A DNA stretch of 64,000 bases from Parvibaculum sp002684405 (GTDB lineage Bacteria; Pseudomonadota; Alphaproteobacteria; Parvibaculales; Parvibaculaceae): the NCBI GenBank assembly GCA_965140395.1, contig OZ223206.1, positions 372,001-436,000 on the forward strand, written 5' to 3'. The position numbers and the translations under genes were made by a program. Below, in pieces: positions 41,540-50,058 of this stretch (position 1 is its first letter; each line of letters opens with the position of its first letter). The notes beneath the pieces are model-generated. The model worked only from the letters and a program-made list of their open reading frames with translations. It made no database searches and had not been told where the DNA came from.

Positions 41540-43513
41540 ATGTTGAAATTCGACCGGCGATCTATCGCCTTTCTTGCCGTCGCCGCCAGTGCCACGACTG
41601 CCTTTGCCGCCGGCGCTCATGCCGAAACGGACAGGATTTCCGACGGTATCCTGATCACCGGCAATCTCGAACCGCTTCCCACCAAGGAAGTCACCTCGAG
41701 CTACACGATCATCACCGCGAAAGACATCGAGGAGCATCAATATCTCCGCCTCACCGATGCGCTGAAAACCGTGCCGGGCCTCAATGTGGTGCAGAGCGGT
41801 CCGCATGGCGCCCAGACGTCCATTTTCATGCGGGGATCAAATTCCAACCAAACGCTTGTGATGATGAACGGGCTACCGCTAGAAGATCCGTCTTCTCCCA
41901 GCGGCGCGGCTTCGATCTCCAATATCTCGCTTGGCGATGTGGAGCGCATCGAAGTGGTGCGCGGTCCGCAAAGCGGCGTCTATGGCAGCCAGGCAATCGG
42001 CGGCGTCATTAACATCATCACCAAATCCGGCACAGGCGCATTGTCCACACACGCCAGCATCGAAGGCGGCACGCTGGGCACACTGAATGCAAATGGCTCG
42101 GTGAGCGGCGGTTTCGGCTCGACCAACTACTATTTTGCCGCCTCGCATGAACGGACCGACGGCTCCGACATCACGCCTGCCCGCATACGCGGCACACAGC
42201 CTGAGGAGAAGGACGGCAACGAGACCACCTCCATCTCAGGCAATATCGGCCAGCGTTTCGGCGAAAATGTGAAAGGCTCCATCTTCGCGCAGTTCGTCGA
42301 CAGCTCGGTCGATACGGATGAAGACGGATCGAACGCCTCCTTCACACCCTTCTACGACAACCCGAACAGCACCTATGACCAGCAAAAACTGCTCATATCG
42401 GGCAAGCTCTCGGGAAAATTCTTCGGCGGCAAATGGCGTCCGACACTGACCGGCGGTTATCTACATCAGCAGGGCCAGAACAAGGATCAGCCCGATGCAG
42501 GCGGCTCCATCTATTCCAACGACGTGACCTTTAGGTCGGAAACGCTCAACGCCGCATTCGACAACAGCTATGATCTGCTTGACTGGAACACGCTTTCCTT
42601 TGGCACCACCTACCGGCACGAAAAGTACGAAGCCCATGGTTTCCGCGATTTCGGTCCCACCTACCGGATCAATGAACAAAGCAAAGCGGACAGAGATCAG
42701 TTTGCGGTCTATGCGGGCGAGCATCTGAACTTTGCCGATCAGCTCTTCCTGAACCTCAATCTGCGCTACGACATGCCGGTGGACTACGACAACCATTTCT
42801 CCTTCACTATCGCGCCTGCCTACTATCTGCCCGATAGCGATACACGCTTCACGGCGAGCTATGGCACAGGCTTCAAAACGCCATCGCTCTATCAGCTCCA
42901 TGGTTTCTCAACGAACAGCTTCGGCGTATTCCGGGGCAACCCCAATCTGAAGCCCGAGAAGAGCCGCGGCTGGGAAACGGGCATCGAGCAAGGCTTCTTC
43001 GATCATGCCCTTGTGACCGGCGTCACATGGTTCCAGACCCAGATCGACGATCCGATCGTGACCAATTCGGCAGGCACCACGACGCAAAACGATCCCGGCT
43101 TTACCGCCAAGGGGATCGAGGCATTCGTCAGTTTCGACGTGATGCAAAACGTGTCGGCCCGGATCGACTACACCTACACGCTTTTGAAGACGGATAGCTT
43201 TCAGGCGGCGTTCTCACGTCGCCCGCGTCACCAGATCGGCCTCACGGCGGATTGGCAGCCGATGGAAGGCACATCGCTTGCGACGGATATTCAGTGGATC
43301 GATCCCTATCGCGACATTCCGCGCGACGGCTTCGGCTACTATCTAAACCCGACGCCCTACACCATCGTCAACATCTCCGGGTCGCAGAAGCTCACAGACA
43401 ATGTGACGCTGACGGCACGGGTCAACAATCTGCTCGATCAGAAATACGAGCCCGCCAATGGCTTCCAGGCCCCGGGCATCGAAGCGCTGGCAGGCGTGAC
43501 CGTTTCCTTCTGA
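41540..43513 (+). CDS. btuB: TonB-dependent cobalamin receptor, BtuB-like (657 aa)
   Basis: Outer-membrane receptor with a signal peptide (residues 1-32, ending 'AAGAHA'). The plug contains 'MRGSNSNQTLVMMNGLPLEDPSSPSG' and 'VERIEVVRGPQSGVYGSQAIGGVINIITKSG', and the 22-strand barrel ends in Phe. Plug motifs are those of the BtuB branch, and the cobalamin riboswitch in its leader makes B12 the near-certain substrate. The ATG at 41540 (MLKFDRR) has GGGGGG 7 bases upstream; a longer in-frame extension overlaps the riboswitch platform and is rejected. No btuCDF genes are nearby. Confidence 0.92.
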   Translation: MLKFDRRSIAFLAVAASATTAFAAGAHAETDRISDGILITGNLEPLPTKEVTSSYTIITAKDIEEHQYLRLTDALKTVPGLNVVQSGPHGAQTSIFMRGSNSNQTLVMMNGLPLEDPSSPSGAASISNISLGDVERIEVVRGPQSGVYGSQAIGGVINIITKSGTGALSTHASIEGGTLGTLNANGSVSGGFGSTNYYFAASHERTDGSDITPARIRGTQPEEKDGNETTSISGNIGQRFGENVKGSIFAQFVDSSVDTDEDGSNASFTPFYDNPNSTYDQQKLLISGKLSGKFFGGKWRPTLTGGYLHQQGQNKDQPDAGGSIYSNDVTFRSETLNAAFDNSYDLLDWNTLSFGTTYRHEKYEAHGFRDFGPTYRINEQSKADRDQFAVYAGEHLNFADQLFLNLNLRYDMPVDYDNHFSFTIAPAYYLPDSDTRFTASYGTGFKTPSLYQLHGFSTNSFGVFRGNPNLKPEKSRGWETGIEQGFFDHALVTGVTWFQTQIDDPIVTNSAGTTTQNDPGFTAKGIEAFVSFDVMQNVSARIDYTYTLLKTDSFQAAFSRRPRHQIGLTADWQPMEGTSLATDIQWIDPYRDIPRDGFGYYLNPTPYTIVNISGSQKLTDNVTLTARVNNLLDQKYEPANGFQAPGIEALAGVTVSF

Positions 43514-43538
43514 CGGCACGTCGCCCTAAACGCGACTA

Positions 43539-43568
43539 TGCCCGCCCCTTGTTGGGGCGGGCATTTTT
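43539..43568 (+). terminator. Rho-independent terminator of btuB
   Basis: A 10-bp stem, TGCCCGCCCC / GGGGCGGGCA, with loop TTGTT is followed by five T residues. It lies between btuB and the convergent enoyl-CoA hydratase gene. Confidence 0.93.
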
Positions 43569-43583
43569 CTTTCTGGCCGGGGT

Positions 43584-44429
43584 TCAGCGGCCGGTGAAAT
43601 TCGCCGCGCGCTTTTCCACGAAATGCGCAACGCCTTCCTTGAAGTCCTCGCTGGCGAAGCTCTTCTGCATTTCATCGTCGCCGATGGCGAGCGCGGTATT
43701 GAAATCCTGGGACATCGCTTTCCAGACCTGCCGCTTCATCACCGTCATGGACCGCGGCGACACGCTCGTCGCGAGTGTGCGGGCATAGTCCATCACATTG
43801 TCCATGAAATGCTCGGCATCGAAGCTGCGATTGACGAGACCGATGCGTTCGGCCTCGCGCCCGTCGAATTTGCGTGCCGACATCAGAAGGTCCATCGCAT
43901 GCGCAGGCCCCACCAAATGCGGCAACAGCCATGAAACGCCATGTTCGGCGACGAGCCCACGGCTCGCAAAGGCTGTGGTGAATTTCGCATCCGCCGCGGC
44001 AAAGCGCATATCGGCATAGAGCGCCACCACGAGACCGAGCCCGGCGGCAGGCCCGTTGATCGCGGCGATAACGGGCTTGGGCACCTCCATCAGAAAGCCG
44101 AAGCGGCCGCCATATGCGCCCTCGAGATCGGGGCCCACGGAAGCCTTGAACGCGGCCTCTGCGTCTTTGCCGTCGGATTGCTCGCGCTTTTCGCCGCCCG
44201 CCGCTTCGATCTTCTGGAGAAGATCCATATCGGCACCGGCGCAAAACCCGCGCCCGGCCCCGGTCAGCACGATCACGCGAACACTCTCATCCGCGCTCGC
44301 CTCGGCCATGGCCGCCTTCACGCTCTTTTCCATGGCGCCGGTCCAGGCATTCAGCTTGTCCGGCCGGTTGAGCGTGACCACCGCCACGCCATCCATCACC
44401 TCATAGAGGACGTCCTCATAGGTAGCCAT
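43584..44429 (-). CDS. Enoyl-CoA hydratase/isomerase family protein (281 aa)
   Basis: Crotonase-fold enzyme. The oxyanion-hole segments are 'GAGRGFCAGADMDLLQK' and 'AAINGPAAGLGLVVALYADMRFA'. The position of the first catalytic Glu reads 'GLVAEHGVSWLLPHLVG', matching the subgroup that keeps one Glu. The C-terminal trimerisation helices contain 'DFNTALAIGDDEMQKSFASEDFKEGVAHFVEKR', typical of hydratases. It could act in fatty-acid beta-oxidation or another CoA-thioester pathway. It is monocistronic, with a GGGAGGAACGA ribosome binding site. Confidence 0.9.
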   Translation of the reverse strand: MATYEDVLYEVMDGVAVVTLNRPDKLNAWTGAMEKSVKAAMAEASADESVRVIVLTGAGRGFCAGADMDLLQKIEAAGGEKREQSDGKDAEAAFKASVGPDLEGAYGGRFGFLMEVPKPVIAAINGPAAGLGLVVALYADMRFAAADAKFTTAFASRGLVAEHGVSWLLPHLVGPAHAMDLLMSARKFDGREAERIGLVNRSFDAEHFMDNVMDYARTLATSVSPRSMTVMKRQVWKAMSQDFNTALAIGDDEMQKSFASEDFKEGVAHFVEKRAANFTGR

Positions 44430-44502
44430 CGTCGTTCCTCCCTCATGTCATTCTTGTGAGGGGAACTATAGCGCGCGAGATATGAAGCCGCGATGGGACG
44501 GA

Positions 44503-44799
44503 TTACTCGGCATCCTGCGCCGTGTCCCTTGCCTGTTGCGCGGCACGCGCCGACCAGGCGGCCCGCAGCGCATCGCGGCAAGGCCGGGAGAAACGCGGGG
44601 CATTTTCGCGAATGCAGCTGCGCATCTTCTCTTTCCCGCCGCCGATGGCGGACCGGCAATATTGCTCGATATCCGCCCTGCAGGTCTGGCGGATCTGTGC
44701 ATGCGTATCGGCCTTTGCGGCACTTGCGGCAGCCAGCAACAGAAACAGACCGGCCATGATGGAAATGGTGGACTTGCCGAGCAGCGCTTTCATCGCCAT
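44503..44799 (-). CDS. Secreted Cys-rich repeat protein (98 aa)
   Basis: Signal peptide (about residues 1-31, 'IMAGLFLLLAAASAAKA') followed by a short domain 'RQTCRADIEQYCRSAIGG' ... 'MRSCIREN' ... 'SRPCRDAL'. Four Cys occur in the C-x7-C-x12-C-x12-C style of the Cys-rich repeat (PF00839-like) found in many alphaproteobacterial periplasmic proteins. Two disulfides are likely. The ATG at 44799 (MAMKALL) or 44793 is the start; the long in-frame extension upstream has no support. Function unknown. Confidence 0.7.
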   Translation of the reverse strand: MAMKALLGKSTISIMAGLFLLLAAASAAKADTHAQIRQTCRADIEQYCRSAIGGGKEKMRSCIRENAPRFSRPCRDALRAAWSARAAQQARDTAQDAE

Positions 44800-44969
44800 A
44801 CCCCGAAACTTTTCGATCGACCGTTTCCGATACGGCCTGAAATGTGATTTCCGTCGCACATACCCATTCTGCGGCGCGGATACCGCCCTTGATGACCGCC
44901 AATCGGGGCGAAAGGCGGGCGGACAAGTGGCCTTTCGGAGAAAAAGCCGCCCCATGGCCATGCAGGAAT

Positions 44970-44984
44970 GTGAATCCTATTCAC
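44970..44984. promoter_or_regulatory. Palindrome upstream of the S1P-lyase-like gene
   Basis: GTGAAT-CCT-ATTCAC, perfect 6-bp arms, lies 75 bp before the start at 45059. It has the size of a dimeric repressor operator. No adjacent regulator gene points to a binding protein. Confidence 0.4.
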
Positions 44985-45058
44985 GCTTTTCTTGCCGCAC
45001 CTTCAGGCACCCCTCATAATCGGCGGCAACAAGAGCCAAGACAGAGGGGAACTGGGAC

Positions 45059-46291
45059 ATGGGAATGCCCGAACATGGAACCGCATGGGACGTGCTGAGC
45101 CAGGAAATGCTGGAACGCGGCAAGAACGACGTGAAATGGCGCGAGGGCAAGACCGCTGTCTATGTGTTCAACGCCGGTGAAGACGTGTCGCAGGTCCAGA
45201 AAGAGGCCTACACCATGTACATGTCCGAAAACGGCCTCGGCCCCCTCGCCTTCCCCAGCCTGAAGCAGATGGAGGACGAGGTCATCTCCATGGGCCTCGG
45301 CCTTCTGCACGGCCCGGAGGGCGCTGCCGGCAACATTACGTCGGGCGGCACAGACAGCATCAACATGGCGGTCAAGGCCGCGCGGGATTTCGGGCGCCAG
45401 GTCAAGGGCATCAAGGGCACCTGCAATATCGTTGCGCCATGGTCGGCGCATCCCGCCTTCGACAAGGCGGCGAAGATGATGGAACTCGAAATCCGTCGTG
45501 TGCCGGTCGGCAAGGATCTCAAGGCCGATGTGGCGGCCATGGCCGAAAAGATCGACGGCAACACCATCATGATGGTCGGTTCCGCGCCCTGCTTTCCCTA
45601 TGGCCTCATCGACCCGATCGAGGCGCTCGGCAAGCTTGCCGAGGAGAAGGATGTCTGGCTGCATGTCGATGCCTGTGTCGGCGGCTATATCGCACCTTTC
45701 GTGCGCATGAATGGCGGCGACATTCCGCCGTTCGACTTTGAAGTGCCCGGCGTCAAATCCATGTCCGCCGATCTGCATAAATACGGCTATTGCGCCAAGG
45801 GGGCCTCAACTGTCCTTTATCGCTCCGACGAGCTGCGGTCCTACATGATTTTCGATTGCGACAACTGGCCGGGCGGCCGCATGGTCACGCCGACGCTTGC
45901 CGGCACCCGGCCGGGCGGCGCCATCTCGGCGGCCTGGGCGGTGATGAATTTCCTCGGCGTCGAGGGCTATCGCGCCAAGCACAAGCTCGTCACCGATGCG
46001 CGCGAGAAAATCGAGGCGGGCGTCAAAAAGCTTGGCTTTCATATCCTCGGCGCGCCGCAACTCGGCATCGTCGCCTTCGGCCATGACGAGGTCGATCCCA
46101 TGGCCGTCTGGGGCAAGATGTTCGAGCGTGGCTGGTTCACCTCCGTATCGACGGAGCCGAAAGGCCTTCACCTGATGCTGTCGCCTTTCCATGCGCAGGT
46201 GGCCGACACTTATCTCGCCGACATCGAATGGGCGCTGGGCGAGGTGAAATCCGGCAATAAGGGAGAAAAGCGCGAAGCCCGCTACAGCTGA
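45059..46291 (+). CDS. PLP-dependent sphingosine-1-phosphate-lyase-like enzyme (410 aa)
   Basis: Group II decarboxylase-fold PLP enzyme whose closest recognisable pattern is the sphingosine-1-phosphate lyase (Dpl1/SGPL1) branch. 'NITSGGTDSINMAVKAARD' binds the cofactor phosphate, 'WLHVDACVGGYIAPF' holds the Asp that contacts the pyridine N (D204), and 'SMSADLHKYGYCAKGAS' has the Schiff-base Lys241. The eukaryotic membrane anchor is absent; this is a soluble form like other bacterial homologues. Expected chemistry is retro-aldol cleavage of phosphorylated long-chain bases. The next gene is an acyl-CoA synthetase, which could process the released chain (inference). Tyr/Glu decarboxylase activity is the alternative. 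Confidence 0.8.
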   Translation: MGMPEHGTAWDVLSQEMLERGKNDVKWREGKTAVYVFNAGEDVSQVQKEAYTMYMSENGLGPLAFPSLKQMEDEVISMGLGLLHGPEGAAGNITSGGTDSINMAVKAARDFGRQVKGIKGTCNIVAPWSAHPAFDKAAKMMELEIRRVPVGKDLKADVAAMAEKIDGNTIMMVGSAPCFPYGLIDPIEALGKLAEEKDVWLHVDACVGGYIAPFVRMNGGDIPPFDFEVPGVKSMSADLHKYGYCAKGASTVLYRSDELRSYMIFDCDNWPGGRMVTPTLAGTRPGGAISAAWAVMNFLGVEGYRAKHKLVTDAREKIEAGVKKLGFHILGAPQLGIVAFGHDEVDPMAVWGKMFERGWFTSVSTEPKGLHLMLSPFHAQVADTYLADIEWALGEVKSGNKGEKREARYS

Positions 46292-46373
46292 CCCTGCGGC
46301 ACCCCCTTTTCGGCATTCTTCCGCCTGCTACACTCCTCCCAAAGACATAACCGTCGAACTTTGGGAGGAGACG

Positions 46374-47921
46374 ATGGGCACGAAGTTAAGATCCGGCTCA
46401 CGGGCCGTGGAGGTGGCGTCCGTTCAGGAACGGGCCGCGCGCGCAGCAAGCGGTTTCAAAAGCCTCGGCATCGGCAAGGGCGATGTCGTCGCCGTCTATC
46501 TCAGAAACGACTTTCCCTTCTTCGAAGCCTCCGTCGCGGCAGGGCTTTGCGGCGCGTACAACACGCCCGTGAACTGGCACTACACGCCGGAGGAAGCGCG
46601 CTACATCTTTTCCAACTCCGGCGCCAAGGCGATCGTGATCCATGCCGATCTCTATCGCGGTATCGAAAGCGCAATGCCGGCGGACGTGCCGGTCTTCGTC
46701 GTCGAGACCCCGCCTGAAATCTGCACCGCCTACGGTCTCGATCCGGCGCAAGGTTCGCTTCCCGAGGGGACGACCGAATGGGGCGCCTGGCTTGAAGGCT
46801 TCGATCCCGTCGCCGCGCCGCCGGACGAGCCGCCCGGCTCGATGATCTACACATCGGGCACGACCGGCCATCCCAAGGGCGTTCGGCGCAATCCGCCCAC
46901 CGCCGAGGAGGCTGTCGTCTGGCAGGAAATCGTCGGCAAGGTGATGGGGTTCAATGCCGATGTCGCCTCGCCCGAAGCGTCGGTGACCGTGGTGACCGGG
47001 CCGATGTATCACTCCGCGCCCAACGCCTATGGGCTTTTCGCGCTGCGCTATGGCGCCAACATCATCCTTCAACCGCGCTTCGACCCGGAAGAGCTTTTGC
47101 AGATGATCGAGCGCGAGCGCGTCACCCATCTCCACATGGTGCCGACCATGTTCGTCCGCCTGCTGAAACTGCCCGACGAGGTGAAAGCGAAATACGACCT
47201 TTCCTCGCTACGTTTCGTGGTGCATGCGGCCGCCCCCTGCCCCGTCCATGTCAAACAGGCCATGATCGAATGGTGGGGGCCGGTGATCTACGAATATTAC
47301 GGCGGGACGGAAACGGGCGCCGTCGTCTTTTGCGACTCCGAAGAATGGCTCGCGCATCCCGGTACGGTCGGCAAGGCATTCAATGGCGCCGACATTCGTG
47401 TGCTGGACGATGACGGCAAGGAGCTGTCACAGGGCGCGACCGGCGAAATCGTCTGCCGCATGCACACCATCCCCGATTTCACCTATCACGGCGACGACGA
47501 GAAGCGGCGGCGCTCGGAGAAGAGCGGCCTGATCGCGCTGGGCGATATCGGCTATCTGGACGATGACGGCTTTCTCTATCTCTGCGACCGCGCCAAGGAC
47601 ATGGTGATTTCGGGCGGCGTGAACATCTATCCCGCGGAGATCGAGGCCGAGCTTCACAAAATGCCGGGGGTGGAGGACTGCGCCGTCTTCGGCATTCCCA
47701 ACGAGGAATTCGGCGAAGCGCTTTGCGCCGTCGTTCAGCGCCGGACGGGCGCCGACATCGGCGAGGACGATGTGCGGGCCTTCCTGCGTGAGCGCGTGGC
47801 GGGCTTCAAGGTGCCGCGCACCGTGGAGTTCAAAACCGAGCTCCCGCGCGAGGATTCCGGGAAAATATTCAAGCGCAAGCTGCGCGAACCTTATTGGGAG
47901 GCCGCCGGGCGGCAGATTTAG
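46374..47921 (+). CDS. AMP-forming acyl-CoA synthetase (515 aa)
   Basis: ANL-superfamily ligase. The P-loop A3 motif is 'MIYTSGTTGHPKGVRR', A5 'YEYYGGTETG', A7/A8 'GDIGYLDDDGFLYLCDRAKDMVISGGVNIYPAEIE', and the catalytic Lys in 'PREDSGKIFKRKLRE'. The C-terminus is complete. It resembles long-chain, bile-acid or terpenoid acyl-CoA ligases. GGGAGGAGACG precedes the ATG. It is 82 bases downstream of the S1P-lyase-like gene and likely in one operon with it. The acyl substrate is unknown. Confidence 0.9.
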   Translation: MGTKLRSGSRAVEVASVQERAARAASGFKSLGIGKGDVVAVYLRNDFPFFEASVAAGLCGAYNTPVNWHYTPEEARYIFSNSGAKAIVIHADLYRGIESAMPADVPVFVVETPPEICTAYGLDPAQGSLPEGTTEWGAWLEGFDPVAAPPDEPPGSMIYTSGTTGHPKGVRRNPPTAEEAVVWQEIVGKVMGFNADVASPEASVTVVTGPMYHSAPNAYGLFALRYGANIILQPRFDPEELLQMIERERVTHLHMVPTMFVRLLKLPDEVKAKYDLSSLRFVVHAAAPCPVHVKQAMIEWWGPVIYEYYGGTETGAVVFCDSEEWLAHPGTVGKAFNGADIRVLDDDGKELSQGATGEIVCRMHTIPDFTYHGDDEKRRRSEKSGLIALGDIGYLDDDGFLYLCDRAKDMVISGGVNIYPAEIEAELHKMPGVEDCAVFGIPNEEFGEALCAVVQRRTGADIGEDDVRAFLRERVAGFKVPRTVEFKTELPREDSGKIFKRKLREPYWEAAGRQI

Positions 47922-47951
47922 CGCCGATTTCTGAGACATTCAGCCTCATGT

Positions 47952-48009
47952 TGCATTGCAAAAATATTTGCGCTGACATCTTGTCAGTTTGTGCATTGCA
48001 ACATATCTT
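47952..48009 (+). promoter_or_regulatory. Promoter with TGCATTGCAA repeats
   Basis: TTGTCA (47981-47986), a 17-bp spacer and TATCTT (48004-48009) form a sigma70-like promoter. Direct repeats TGCATTGCAA lie at 47952-47961 and 47992-48001, exactly 40 bp apart; the second is inside the spacer. TGACA-TCT-TGTCA (47974-47986) lies between. This suits looping or cooperative binding of a regulator. Confidence 0.5.
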
Positions 48010-48104
48010 TGGCTCGAACAAGGCCAATGGCGAATCGCCCTGAGGCCACCCGACGGAAACCTGCAGGACAGGCTACGCCAACCGTTCGATCCAAGAGGTT
48101 CAGA

Positions 48105-48323
48105 ATGTCTACCGCTCAAGAAATCGCCAACCAGGCCGCTTCCCGGATGGGCTCTGTGGGCCATGACATCGCCGTCAAGGCTCAGCAGGCGCTCGATTCC
48201 GGCAAGCAGATCGCCCGCGACAAGGCCGGCATCAAAGTCGATCAGGCTGTGATCGCCGCGGGCTATGCCATCCTGTCGCTTTATGCGATTGCCATTGTCG
48301 TTCAGGTACTTAGCAACTTCTGA
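48105..48323 (+). CDS. Small membrane protein (72 aa)
   Basis: An amphipathic, Ala/Gln-rich N-terminal half ('AQEIANQAASRMGSVGHD' and onward to about residue 45) is followed by one hydrophobic helix ('AVIAAGYAILSLYAIAIVVQVL'). It looks like a single-pass membrane or membrane-surface protein. I do not recognise the family. The ATG at 48105 has AGAGG 6 bases upstream. It has its own promoter, with direct repeats, and a strong terminator, so it is an independently regulated unit. Confidence 0.7.
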   Translation: MSTAQEIANQAASRMGSVGHDIAVKAQQALDSGKQIARDKAGIKVDQAVIAAGYAILSLYAIAIVVQVLSNF

Positions 48324-48355
48324 GCAGCCTGAACGCAGCTCGTCCACCGATCATG

Positions 48356-48391
48356 TCGCGAGGCCCTTCAAACCGGCCTCGCGATTTTTTT
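48356..48391 (+). terminator. Rho-independent terminator
   Basis: A 10-bp perfect stem, TCGCGAGGCC / GGCCTCGCGA, with a 9-base loop is followed by seven T residues. It ends the small membrane-protein transcript before the MarR-efflux operon. Confidence 0.94.
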
Positions 48392-48458
48392 ACTGCCAAT
48401 AATAAGCTACATATATTATATCTCCTGCACTCGATAACAGAGATAGCAAAGTTCACCT

Positions 48459-48962
48459 ATGGACAGCCCCAATCCGCATCGCAGCCTTGGTTTTCTGCTC
48501 AGTGAATGCACCAGCCTGATCCGGCGCATTTTCACTGACCGGCATAATCCGGGCTCCATGACGCAGGCCCAGTGGCGCGCGCTTGCCTATATCTCCCGGC
48601 ATCAGGGGATCAACCAGGTCGGTCTTTCGCAACTTCTGGAAGTGCAGCCGATCACGGTGGCACGGCTCGTGGACAAGCTCGCGGAACTGGAGCTGGTCGA
48701 ACGCCGCCAGGATCCCACCGACCGCCGCGCCCAAAAGCTCTATCTCACCGAAAAGGCGATGCCGAGCATCGACCAGATGTGGGAAACCTCCGAAGAGGTC
48801 TATCAGATCGCCTTCCGCAGCTTTACCGACGAGGAAGCCGCTCAGCTGATGAGCGCCCTTGTCCGTATCCGCGCCAATCTCGCCCAGGAAACGCCGCGCC
48901 ATCCGAGTACCCAGGCCCCGGATGAAGACGCGCTGACCCTTGGACAGCGTCACGAATCCTGA
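48459..48962 (+). CDS. MarR-family regulator, EmrR-like (167 aa)
   Basis: Winged helix with 'MTQAQWRALAYISRHQGINQVGLSQLLEVQPITVARLVDKLAELELVERR' and the wing 'DPTDRRAQKLYLTEKA'. It is the first gene of an operon with EmrA- and EmrB-type genes, 19 bases before the former. This is the EmrRAB arrangement, so autorepression released by pump substrates is expected. The upstream 70 bp are AT-rich (ATATATTATAT near 48411) with TATCTC/GAGATA arms at 48419-48445 that may be its operator. Confidence 0.9.
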   Translation: MDSPNPHRSLGFLLSECTSLIRRIFTDRHNPGSMTQAQWRALAYISRHQGINQVGLSQLLEVQPITVARLVDKLAELELVERRQDPTDRRAQKLYLTEKAMPSIDQMWETSEEVYQIAFRSFTDEEAAQLMSALVRIRANLAQETPRHPSTQAPDEDALTLGQRHES

Positions 48963-48981
48963 ACCACCAAAGGCAAAAACA

Positions 48982-50058
48982 ATGTCGGATAGTACAAGTG
49001 GCGCGGGCGAGACCCGGCCAGGCTGGTTGCGTTCCATTGCCCCCCGCCGCATGCGCATGGTCCTCTTCCTCGGACTGCCTGCCCTCGTCCTTATTGTCGG
49101 CGCGGCGATCTATTTTCTGTCGGGCCGCTATGTGAGCACAGACAATGCCTATGTGAAGGCGGACATGGTGGCGGTCAGCCCGGAAGTATCGGGCAAGATC
49201 ACGCAGGTCTATGTGCATGAGAACCAGCAGGTCGAAAAGGACGCCCCGCTTTTCCAGATCGATCCGAAAAACTACCGCATCGCGCTTCAGGAGGCGGATT
49301 CGCAGCTCAAACAGGCCGCCGCAACGGTGAAAGGCCAGCAGGCGCGCTATCGCATGACGCTGGAGCAGATGGACCTCGCCAAGAGCAGCGCGGAATACTA
49401 CCAGCGCGAGTTCGACCGCCAGCTCAAACTGGCGCGGCATGATTATGCCAGCCAGCAGAAGCTCGACGAGGCCAGGCACAATCTCGACACGGCGCGCCAT
49501 CTGGCCAAGGTGCTTGCCGCCAGCATGGGCGAGATCGTCGCGAGCCTCGACGGTGCGCCCGACGCGCCGGTCGAAGAACATTCCGCCTATCAGTCGGCCA
49601 AAGCGGCGCGCGACAATGCGGCCCTCAATCTGGAACGCACCACGGTGCACGCGCCTTTTGCCGGCATTCTCGGCAAGAAGCCGCAGGTCGGCGATGCGGT
49701 TGCGCAAGGCGCGCCGGTCGTCTCGCTGATATCCACGTCCGATGTCTGGGTCGAAGCGAATTTCAAGGAAACGCAGCTCACCGGCGTCCGTCCCGGACAG
49801 GATGCCACCGTAACCATCGACACCTATCCCAACCGCGAATGGCACGGCCATGTCGCGTCCATCGCACAGGGCACCGGATCGGAATTTTCGGTCCTGCCCG
49901 CGCAGAATGCGACCGGCAACTGGGTGAAAGTCGTGCAGCGCATCCCGGTACGCATCGAAATCGAGCATGAGAAGAACGACCCGCCGATCCGTGCGGGCAT
50001 GAGCTGCGAGGTCGAGATCGACACCGCCTCCGGCAAAGCGAACGGACAGCATCTATGA
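48982..50058 (+). CDS. EmrA/HlyD-family membrane fusion protein (358 aa)
   Basis: Inner-membrane-anchored periplasmic adaptor. A short cytoplasmic tail is followed by one membrane helix (about residues 25-48), then 'STDNAYVKADMVAVSPEVSGKITQVYVHENQQVEKD', the EmrA signature. A long coiled coil (about 90-190) and 'TTVHAPFAGILGKKPQVGDAVAQGA' complete the barrel-sandwich. The ATG at 48982 (MSDSTS) is chosen; it overlaps the following pump gene by 4 bases (ATGA). It should connect EmrB to a TolC channel encoded elsewhere. Confidence 0.92.
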   Translation: MSDSTSGAGETRPGWLRSIAPRRMRMVLFLGLPALVLIVGAAIYFLSGRYVSTDNAYVKADMVAVSPEVSGKITQVYVHENQQVEKDAPLFQIDPKNYRIALQEADSQLKQAAATVKGQQARYRMTLEQMDLAKSSAEYYQREFDRQLKLARHDYASQQKLDEARHNLDTARHLAKVLAASMGEIVASLDGAPDAPVEEHSAYQSAKAARDNAALNLERTTVHAPFAGILGKKPQVGDAVAQGAPVVSLISTSDVWVEANFKETQLTGVRPGQDATVTIDTYPNREWHGHVASIAQGTGSEFSVLPAQNATGNWVKVVQRIPVRIEIEHEKNDPPIRAGMSCEVEIDTASGKANGQHL

